A DNA stretch of 64,000 nt. Source: Sarcocystis neurona (Eukaryota; Apicomplexa; Conoidasida; Eucoccidiorida; Sarcocystidae). The first letter of the stretch is position 1. Each line of letters opens with the position of its first letter. The stretch lies in contig KL647309.1 of the NCBI GenBank assembly GCA_000727475.1, forward strand, positions 565,737 through 629,736. The letters are read 5' to 3'. The notes under the pieces were generated by a model. It had not been told where the DNA came from. It worked only from the letters and a program-made list of their open reading frames with translations, and did no database searches. Positions 37,620 to 48,052 of the stretch are shown piece by piece. Position numbers and translations under genes: made by a program.

Positions 37620-40600
37620 ATCAGATGAAATCAGCGCACGACGTCTACCTGGGAAATTCAGTGTCGCAAAAGAGTTCGCTTGTTGACCACTTTTGAAAAT
37701 TGTTCTTCACGTGCGCCGTTGCTGCAGTCTGCCCCTCTTTACAAAAACTGCACCGTCGACCGCCCTGAGAACTAGTAGATTACGGAGAGTCTGCGGCGCG
37801 CTCCGAGATAGGCGCGCTGTTTTAACGTCTGGCTAACGATAAGCGCATGTTCCATTAGCATGCAAACAGATTTTTTGCCCTTGTGGCGGGAAACAGCGGG
37901 TGATACCGCCGTCAGCCAGTCATTCGTACCGTGCCTCGAGCCGACAATTACGTCTACGGTCCAGATTGTAGCTTTACGGCTGTTGAAATGAAGAAATGTC
38001 ACCCGAGAAAGGCGTCCTGCGTCACGGGTAGAAAACAGTCACTCATGTGCAAGTCGTTAGATATGCGTTCAAAATTGACTGTAGCGCTCAACTCAAACAC
38101 CAGGTCTATCTTCGGCTGGCACTCTTCTAACATAACAGCGAAAGATGGGCTCAACCTCCGTCCACTCGCCCTCTTTATACGCAACTGCAGAGGAGGCGTC
38201 ACGAGAGGCGGTCGGCACCAGATTCGTACTCGTTACCAGTGCAGGTTCCGATACTCGAGACGACAGCTTAAAAAAAAATGGACGGTGTCAGTATCTTTCG
38301 GTCATTACCTAAAAAAACTCACCAAGAGCACAGTATGCACACCTGTCACATGGGCTTCAAAATGGCGTATGGTGTTGTGTCTCAAAGAAGGGACACTAGA
38401 AGCTTCCTCATCGCGTCAGCGACAACGGAGAATGCCAAGATTGTAAGGGTACAAGAGTTCAGTCACATGGTCTCGTTGAAATTGTAACGTAGGCCTGACA
38501 GTACACGGATACTGAAGGCGGAAGCGCCAAACAACTCTCTGTGACTGGAGCTATTGGGAACTTTGAACTGAAACGGGAGGAACTCTTCGTGCTGACGGAA
38601 ACTCTGCAGCCGGAGCCGCTTTAGCCTTCGCTACGCGGTATCTTTCGTCGCCGTGTCACTCCGTGTTTTGGGATGCCGGTACAACGCGTGGAGCGTAGCG
38701 ATTGTATCACGTTCCATTCTAACCTTCAAATACATGGTGATTTCAGAGAGCCCTTAAACGGCAAGGCTCAAGACTGTTTCCTCATGTGTATAGTTTGTAT
38801 GCAAAGGGACCATACGGTCTCGATTGCGGACTTTTTATGGGGTATTAAAATTCTTGTACACTACCCCAAGCATTTGCATAAAAAAAGCCTTCTACGACGT
38901 GTGTGAAGTTATTCGCATGAGCGCGTTCCTCCCCGCGAAAAGGTGAGGTTGTACGGCGGCATCTCAGAGCCCGCACACACGCGTGTACGCGGACTGCGCA
39001 TCACCACTAGGCGTCCCCCCAGCTCGCATCCAAGAGAGAGAACGAGGATTCTCACACTGCTTCACTGCAGCTTTGGCTATCCATTTGTGTTTTTCTGAGG
39101 CAGCTCTGACACAAAGATTGAATCGCACAGGCTTTGACCTCTATATTTTACAAGCTATCTTACGATAGCAACGAATATGCATGCAGTATGCAATTTGCTC
39201 CAGGGAAGTGCCAAAAAGCCTTTCCCCAGTACATTACGAACACTGCCAGGGAAAATGTGATTCTGCTGTACTTACCCGTACATCTGTGGAAAAAGAGAGA
39301 TAGAGTATTGCTCGCTTGGAACATTGAAAGATATTCAAAACACTCGTTTCGATGCTCGCGCGTGGAAGCAGCCGCTCGTTGACACATCCCACCCATTCCT
39401 CAACGCGGGGCCATTTCTCTTCCACATTGGAAGCAAACACGATCGACGTGTGGAAAAGTGACTAGTTCCTCTTAATACAAGTGTTACGCCGCATAGAACA
39501 CGTGAAACGCGCCGTGAATCGTGGCTGGTTACGTCTGAGCCTCCTCCACGCGCGCATTAGGTCTCCCAGGTGTGAACCATGTCCACTCAGACTGTGAAGA
39601 GCAACTGGGCATACATAATCACGAATTCAACGAGTGCGCGACCGCTAGAAGAAAGATCGAATTCTAACGAGGTCGGAGGGGCCCCCGCATCTGACTGGTT
39701 TTCTGTGCGATGTAAACGGTCAGTCTTGCGTCGTGATCTTCCTTCACGGAACACGTTGCATACTTCCTATGTCTAACGTCGCACGCTGACTTAAAGTTGG
39801 AGCGGCGGGAGATCCATTCGTGCTTCTATCTTCCTGCTTCGTTGTGCACAGTGGGGCGGCATCAACTACGCAGCTCTTGCGACCAACAGAAGACAAACTG
39901 CTTAGATACGCGCAATAATTCCTGTATAGCCGTGGCCCCCAATTACATGAGACGTCCGCGCCCTTCATCGGGTAAGACGATTGCGAATCCCTGGAAGGCG
40001 AATAGATGTGAAATGGACTGTGCACAGTATACACTCGTGTCTGGGTTCCACTTCGGGCGAAGCATTTTCCGCTACGCAGCATTTCTGCGGTAGTAGCACC
40101 CAAATATCCTTCACCGCAGATGCATCGTGCGAGGGCGCAGCCCTGCACGTGTGGTAAGTTTCGAGTCAAGAAAAATATTCACAGGTCCATGCAAACAGCA
40201 CTGTCGCGTATCACCAGTTCTCTGTAAATGCAGCGCTACCATGCAACTCTACTTTGTATAGGACCGTCGAGCGAGAATCGGAGGAGTTAAGGTACACAGG
40301 CTTGATGTGTCTGCTGGGGTTTTTCCGAAGCCTGTTAGAATCCACTTTTGACATGAACGCGGCAGGCAGAAGGGATAGCAGACATTTGTCACATCAAATG
40401 TTTGAGCATTCTCCGCCATATGCAGCCAGAAAGTGCGATGTGTGGGCGTTTGGCTATAGAGTAATGTCGACTCGAATTATGCTTGTTGTACAGAAGGAAG
40501 CAGGTGGAACAAGTTGTTTCTGAATAACGTGAACACTCAGTGGAGACGTTGTGACGGAAACGGTTACTGCACGTACGAGATCCCCTACGGGGGTCCCTCT

Positions 40601-43290
40601 CTGGAAGGTGACTGACGTAAATAAATGGTTTTTAGCATTTTACCATGCGAACACACAGTGGTGTATGCATGCGTATAATTATATACATCCGTACTTTTAT
40701 ACCTAACGGTTCCGTGCTTAGAGGACAACGGAAGTACGTACACACTTTGCTGGGTCTGTTCATATGGACAGGTATGCGTGCGTGTCCATATATTTAGTTG
40801 TAGGCACGCGTGCATACACGCGTGGAGGCCTTGAACGCATTCACATTCATATCCTATAGATACACGAACACTGCGGTGTCCCTCGCTGTTCTGAGCCAAC
40901 ATAGACAGATACATGCACAAGCAGTGAAGTGCTGGGCGTCTACAAAAATGCTGTCCAGTCGACAAAAAAACGGGAAAAGGCAAGAGTGATGTTAAATTAA
41001 AGGCCCAGCGTGGACTGATTACAGGCGAATTACCGTGGATGGAGTAGTAGTGAGATGTGGTTTTGTGGTCGACGTTGTGCGGTAGCCGCTGTCAGGGGAG
41101 CACACGGGACGCAAGCGTCAGGAACCCGGCGTTTTGCTTCAGCTTTGTGGATGCACACGCATGGTTACGCCACCGTTTCCGAAGAACGTCGAGTATCAGA
41201 AATCACACTTAGATTATTCTACGGCGTCGTTCCGTAGTAAGCGGTCGCCGACTGAATTTTTACCTGAGCTACCCTCTGATGAGCTAAGGCCTGTACGGAA
41301 ATTGGTTCGTGAGTGGTCGTTCGACCGCCTCGTGCATGCATAACAAGGGAACTCGTCACAAAACTGTATCCCTTGAAATGTTTCTAAAAACACTGTGTGT
41401 GGCATTTCCTACGGATTTTGTGCTCGTAGTGCTGATGCAAATCAACCTCGCACCACGGCGAAGCACTCCGCACGCGCTACACACAGGCGCTGACGGCCGA
41501 GTACCCAAGTTCCCTAGTTACGGATCATTGTGTTTTACGCTGTTGTGGTTTTGCTTAACCTGGACTCGTGTATGGCACAATCCCAACGACTTTTTCCCGC
41601 CGTTGTAATCTTGAAGAGGCCCTCCTTTTGCGAACGCGATATCCGTGGTTACTCGCCGCAAACCAGTTATGCTCTTCAGTGCGCCAGGTCGCAAAGCTCA
41701 CACCGGAGCCGCCTCCACGCCAAAGTGTACCTTTATTCGGTACACGTCACCTCTTTTTACGGGATGCAAGTAAACACTCCGTATGCCCCACGTACGTGAA
41801 ATTTACAGTGTCATTGCACTGGATACATTACCTGCACCAGATTAACACCTTCTTTTGGGGCACAAGTGAACATTACTTGCATATCATTTATGTGGAACGA
41901 AGAGTGTCATTGCACTGGATACACTGTCCGCACCGGAGGCAAAGCGGCGCGAAAAAGCTGTTGTCAGCGGCATTTGAAGATCTTCCCCGCTTGAGGGGAC
42001 GGGAAGAAACAGCGACGACGCGCGCATGCAAGCCGGTCGCAAAAACGCTGCAGGTCAGCGTTTGATGTAGCTGCATTACGCAGTCGAAAATCGATTTTAC
42101 ATTCGGCCGCGCGAAAGGTATCTCCCTTTTTAGAACGCCGCACGCAAGGGGGCCGCGCCTGCTGTGCTTGCCCAACGCAAGGCACTTGCGGGAGCGGGTA
42201 TTATTGGGATGTACACATCGCCGTGTACATCCAGTCACAATCTGTGCCGCGCAGTTGCGGGGGTAACCGCGTTTTCGAAGGAAGGCTTCAGTTCGTGAAG
42301 CCTCAAAATTTTCATGGGGCCCGTGGGTGGTGGCAGGAGCTGTCTCTGGCGAGTATAGCGTCGGCAGCGGAAAACTCCAAGCGTTATGCATTCGTACACG
42401 AAGAACGTGGAATCTATTTGCCAGCAAACAGAGGTGATGCAATATGACGAAAGTGGAATGATTACAACATGCAGAAGGGGGTTAGTGTCGTCAGTTACAG
42501 CACCGCTTGGAAAATTGCTGTTGCCAATACACGACGCCACTGATACACGCGTTGCCGCCAGCGTGCGTGGCGCTCAATTTCCACGCACAGCTCCTTTTGG
42601 AATACGGTGAAACGCCGTCCTCTTCTGTAGCGTCCTCCACCCCGTCATTTTATCCGAAGACTTGTCTTGTGATAATAGTTTTGATTACCGTGCTTTTCTG
42701 AAGGACGAGATCTTTCTGGGGGACTCTCAGTGTAGTAACGTGCGCGGCAGACCACCACTAACCAATGGGTCACCTGTCATACATAGGTATTTCCTGTGTA
42801 CAGTAGTCTGCCCTACATGTCAGGAAGTGGTCAGTTGTTCGTTCTGCCGAAAATCTGTTGGTGACGCGCATTGGCTCTTGAGGTGTCGCAAGGTAGGTGT
42901 GATCCTTTTTGGTTGGAGGCGTCGCCTTCGAACTGATCGACGGCCAAGTCGTTCAATGAAGGGCGTACTGCGATCCGACAGTTCCCGCTTCACGTCGTAG
43001 GTGGTTTACGACCTGTCGTCGCTAGTGACAGCCAGTCTTGTGAGGCACATTGGCTCTGTGTGAATCCGTCTCGAAACAGGCGGAGATGCGCAAAACTCTA
43101 AGTACACGCGCTCTGCGGAGAAGCGGCCACACATACGCGCGCATACGGACACAGACAGGTAGATGCCTACCTGCAGGAGAGATGCTCCAAGTGCCCCCTG
43201 TCCACTTAAATCGATTTAAAGTAGGGCTGAAATGTTCTTAACCGGGCCCTGACGCGACGAAACTTCACAAAGGTCGTATGGTGGATAGAA
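37620..43290. other. Long gene-poor stretch
   Basis: Almost 6 kb carry only short frames. The best candidate is a plus frame at about 42790-42890 with paired cysteines (CPTC, CSFC) that ends at a CAAG|GTAGGT donor. Around 41815-41925 the block tgtcattgcactggatacat occurs twice about 98 bases apart, with a related block just upstream of each copy. No gene is called. Confidence 0.5.
41770..41930. repeat. Direct duplication, ~98-bp period
   Basis: The sequence tgtcattgcactggatacat occurs at about 41809 and 41907. Both copies are preceded by similar words (tacgtgaaatttacagtg versus tatgtggaacgaagagtg) and followed by tacctgcaccag versus ctgtccgcaccgg. This looks like an old tandem duplication in non-coding DNA. 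Confidence 0.75.
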
Positions 43291-43291
43291 A

Positions 43292-46287
43292 ATGGAGAAG
43301 TATCAGAAGCTGGAGAAGATCGGAGAAGGCACGTACGGCGTCGTCTACAAGGCTCAGGATCATACTGGCGAAATCTTCGCACTAAAGAAGATCCGTCTTG
43401 AAGCTGAGGACGAAGGCATCCCTTCAACCGGTATGAGTGAGCAGCTGAGCGTGTCCGAGGGAGCGCGTACAGACTTGCAAACTGCAACGCAAAAAATTGA
43501 AGGACTCTAAATTACCGTCGTTAGCTAACAGTCAGGATCTTTTTCTGTGAGCCGTCTCGTGGGTGTAACAGTCCAGCACACGAAAGCTGTCACTACTGCT
43601 GGAGTTGAGCGGTGACACTTTGCATCTTGCCCCGCGACAATGAAAAGAACGGTTGTGTGGAGCGTAGACACGGCTGCTGCTGCTGAGTGCTGGGGCTGTC
43701 ATTGTCATAAATCACTTAAGCGCCCACGACGCACTACTTTGCGTTGTTTATGGATTTTGAGTTTCTCTTTCCGCTCAGCGATACGAGAGATTTCTTTGCT
43801 GAAGGAGTTACACCATCCTAATATTGTAAGACTGCGCGACGTTATCCACACGGATCGGAGGCTGACTCTCGTGTTCGAGTATCTTGACCAGGATTTGAAG
43901 AAACTACTGGACGTCTGCGACGGTACGGTGCAGCATTTCAGGACTCGGCTTGACAGAGCACATGTGATGGCTCTCGACCCACCAGCCGCGCCCCTGCGGC
44001 GATGTGCCGATGCAGTTAAACACACGTGCGCGGGCGTTGTCTGTTAGGACACCTTTGACGCTTTCATTGCCCAGGTGCGGCAGCACGAGTCGCTCTGCAT
44101 CGCGTAATTTTTGCCTGCCGAATTGTGTAGAGCTGCACAACCTCCGGCCGTTGAACAACACGTGGACCAAGCCTTCTTATGTTCGCAGTAGTCCACTTTC
44201 AGAAGTAGTAGGTGAACTGTCGGAAATGCTAGCGTGATACCTGTGGTGTTCGCGTGTAGACTTTCCTTTTCCTTCACGTGCGGTTATGTGTGCCTGGACG
44301 CTCTTCTTGTATCCGTTTACAACGGGATGAAGGACTGATGTGCCTGCTGTCCGTGTGCAACTTTGAGGCCGTCACTTCGACGCCACGACTCCTCAGGATT
44401 CCTGGTGACTGTGCGCTTTGGTGGCGTGCGGATGCTTTCTGTACCAGGTGGACTTGAGCCATCTACCACAAAGTCGTTTTTGTTCCAGCTTCTCTGCGGA
44501 GTGGCGTACTGTCATGAGCATCGCGTGCTTCACCGCGACTTGAAGCCGCAGAATCTTCTCATCAATCGGGAGGGCGCACTTAAACTAGCAGACTTTGGTC
44601 TTGCCAGGTAGGACAGTTATGATACGGATAACGACGACGCAGAGCAAGCGTAAAGACGTCCACCATTCGTGGACAACTGCATTCGCAGACTGAGTTTTGC
44701 TGGCGTGGTCCGAATCCGGCGTCTATGTCAAATGCCCGTTGATTCCGCTGACAATTTTTTCAGAGCTTTCGGGATTCCCGTCAGAAGCTACACCCACGAG
44801 GTGGTTACGCTTTGGTACCGCGCGCCGGATGTTCTCATGGGCTCCAAAACGTATTCGACCCCTGTAGATATCTGGAGTGTTGGATGCATTTTTGCTGGTA
44901 GGGTGCATACTGTTGGCACACTAATTCTTGTGGAAGGATGGCAAGTGTTCGTGCGTCAGCTGAATTTCTGTCACGCACTGTCTCACGCGCTGACGAGGAC
45001 AGAGAACGGAATTTGAGAGGGATGCTACTTTCATATTGTATAGGTGGTTTTTAGCGGAGTACTTGTCTAGTGTACGTGAAAGACATAGCCTTCTGTACTA
45101 GGGAACGTTCGGATTTCTAGATCGCAGTAGTTGTTCCGTATGTCGAGTACGGCGGGGGGCACCGCCTCCTAGAAACAGTTTTATTGGATGAAAAAGAAAA
45201 TTTTGCACTCGGTACACGTGTGACCGGCATCCGTTACTACGTATTTTTGTCATTGAGGAACTGACGTGATTATCTTTCATAATCATGCGGTGGGCCTCAA
45301 CCCTCTGCTTGGTTATCCTGCGTGAGCAACTCCGCATCGCAACTATTCGTGGCAGGCTGGGGGCCGAACGGCGCGTTCCGTACGTTTCATGATAAAGCCT
45401 CGTGTAGCACCTCATAGTAACTACGTAAGTACGCCCGACTGCAGGATTTATTCGTGTTGCCGGCAAGGCGAATGTGTTCCACTGCCGTCGTGCAGAAATG
45501 GTGAATGGACGGCCTCTATTCCCAGGCACAGGAAATGAAGATCAACTGCTCAAAATTTTCAAGATGCTGGGGACTCCTCAGGTGGAAGATCATCCACAAT
45601 TGGCGGAACTTCCTCAGTGGAGCCGCGACTTTCCGCAGTATCGTCCTGTAGAGTGGGAAGAGGTGGTACGTTATTCATTATCGCCCACAATTAGCGGAAT
45701 GTCCTCGGTGGAGCCGCGATTTCCCGCAGTGTCGTCCCGTAGAGTGGGAAGAGCTGGTACGGTACTCTTTACCACAGAGCGTTGACCGCGTGTTGGCGTC
45801 TGTTTAACCGCAGCTATGGTCAGGCCTCAACGCCTGTTGCACGTAGCATGCCCACCGAAACGGAGTAAGCTCATCAGAAGAAAAAGTGGGATGTGATTTT
45901 GTAAAGTGCGCTGACTACAGCGGATTAAGTGACGCGATTCTCGAAGGTCATATGAAATGGCGTTTCTGCGCCCACTCGTCAGATGCGGGCTGGTCCGTGA
46001 AGGCTTGAAGTGGTTTGAGCTCAACACTGCTGACAGGTAGCAACCGCATGACTGGGTTGTCGTGTTCGTCTTTTCTCGGCTGACGCTGGGAACGAAGCTT
46101 CAGGAATGTGCCAAATTTGATGCTTTTGTAGGTTCCTCGCCTGGATCCTCTGGGGGTTGATTTGCTTTCCAAAATGCTGCGGCTTGATAGCGGCCAGCGG
46201 ATTGCGGCCAGCCAAGCCATGCAGCACCCGTACTTCTCCGACCTGCCTCCAGATATTCGCCGCCTGGCAAACTATAGAGGCGACTGA
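43292..46287 (+). CDS. CRK2: PSTAIRE cyclin-dependent kinase (CDK1/2-like, CRK2/PK5 type)
   Basis: This cell-cycle Ser/Thr kinase is activated by cyclin binding. Six exons give exactly 300 residues, the usual CDK size: 43292-43430, 43779-43922, 44448-44607, 44764-44897, 45496-45665 and 46132-46287. All junctions are GT-AG and all phases agree. The protein has the glycine loop GEGTYG with Thr14 and Tyr15 (inhibitory phosphorylation sites), the catalytic lysine at 32, the cyclin-binding PSTAIRE helix at 44-50, HRDLKPQN with catalytic Asp125, DFG at 143-145 and the T-loop Thr158 (activating site) before WYRAPD. The exact PSTAIRE and overall match place it with CDK1/2-like CRK2/PK5 kinases of Apicomplexa. 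Exon 2 starts inside PSTAIRE. Intron 5 holds a partial copy of exon 5. Confidence 0.95.
45590..45771. repeat. 91-bp tandem duplication covering the CDK exon 5 end
   Basis: Copy 1 (45590-45680) spans the last 76 bases of exon 5 and the start of intron 5. Copy 2 (45681-45771) lies in the intron and differs at about 14 of 91 positions. Copy 2 keeps the coding frame open ([20 protein letters not shown]) and keeps a GTACGG version of the donor. Confidence 0.9.
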
Positions 46288-48050
46288 GTAGCATGCTTAA
46301 TACCCTGTACAACCGTGCAGTTTATGCAGTGAAGAGGTGTATTAGCAGTCCTTGTGCACGTCTGCCACCTGCGTTGGATCAGCTTTTATGCGAAAAGAAG
46401 GCGGTGCGTACTTGCGTCCAGACTCCATCTTCTTCCTTCCTTGGGCCGACCGCGAATTCGAAGTCGGGTTTGTACCGGTATACATACACTGGAATACACT
46501 TGTGTTTGGAGATCCTAGCATATCTACATGCGTGCAATTGTCGGGTCCGTATACACATGCTGGCCGTATGTCTTACGTACAGGTTCAAAATCTTGAAGGC
46601 TCTGTTCAGAGAAGGCCTACGTGAGAGACACCTGCGCATGGCGAACGTCAGTACATGCGCCTGTGTATCCTCTACGTATTGATAGGGCTGTGTGTGCTGT
46701 AAGACGCGGGGGTGGTTGCCACTGACGTAAGATTACCGCGTGTCAAAAAACGCTTGACATATTGTCTCTACATACGTACCGACTACAGTGCAGTCTTCTG
46801 CGCTAAAGATAGATGCTTTGCCCATGGGTAAACTACGGTTAAAGCAGGACTTAACAGGCATCAGGCTCCACACAGCCTAGGTAGACTTCGCAGTGTATGC
46901 GGTGTTCTGTGTCGAGAAACTTATTTGAAAGCCTGTTCTGGGTGTCTGTCAGGGACGGCGTGAAACGACGTCTGCGTTTTTTGTTCAATGAAGTGCGCCT
47001 CTCGATTGTACAGAGGGGGACAGAAAGTTGATAAGTGGCGTTTACGGGAATTCGTATCGTTTTCAATGCGGTAGCTGCGTTCAATAATACAGTGCATACT
47101 TTCTCGCATGTTGTAATATCGTGTGCACAGTACAGTCGGTGACAGCTTTGTCGTGAATTTTTGCAGAACAAGTGTGTGTGTGTGTGAGAGTATGTATGCA
47201 CCTGTGTATTTCTTTGTACGCTTGCTTATTTTGTACAACAGTTGTGGTGTCGTATACGCGAGTGTGCTTTTGTAGAGCCCGACTCTTGGCAGAGGTGCGG
47301 CCGTGAAAGTGTACGAATGGGCACGCAACCTTGAGTGTTCCCCGTGTGCGTAAAAGCAAACGGGCAGCGAAGAGCTTAGATCGCGAGCCCCCAGTGACTG
47401 GAAGGTTGGGGCGTTACAAGTGATAAGCGGAAAACGTCTAGTGCTACTCACCATGCGAGAAGTCCTGTGTGCGCGTCTGCTGCGCAGAGCCCTCGATGAA
47501 ATATGCCTTAGCAAAACACTTGCACAGCCGCAGCACATGAAGGATCACAGAACACATACGGTTGACACACAGACACGTATCCAAACCGTCAAGTAAGGGG
47601 GGCCTCGAGCACCATCCTGCAATGGTATCAAGCGCTCCAGCCTCCGCTTTTCTGCCGCAGCTGTAGGCGTACCTTAGCACCGAGCGGTCCTTGTATCTAC
47701 AGTGTGTGGGGCAGGAATCGCGCATAAGGGATACCCAGAGGTACAGTTCATGCTCGACGACACGTGGAGCGGAATGCGCTTGAACAGCGAGACAAGTGAT
47801 GCTATTATGCGGGAGTGTGTTGTGCCCTTAGTTTCATGCGTCACTGATTTATCTGTGTAGTGGGACACCGTGCACCGAGAGAGTGCGAGCATTCCGTTCC
47901 GCACAGTGTAGTGTCTCTTCTTGCATGTCAACAGTTTTTTTTGGGGTCGAATCTGCAGCGTTCCCCACACAAGTCATTTAACCGAGTGCAGATTCTCCAG
48001 ACACCGATTCTTGAATATGTACTGGCTCCTGAACGAAAGCAGGCCACACA
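46288..48050. other. Intergenic between convergent genes
   Basis: This lies between the CDK stop and the stop of the minus-strand 951-codon frame. Short frames on both strands show no homology I recognise. A short GT-rich run lies at 47170-47190. Confidence 0.5.
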
Positions 48051-48052
48051 TT

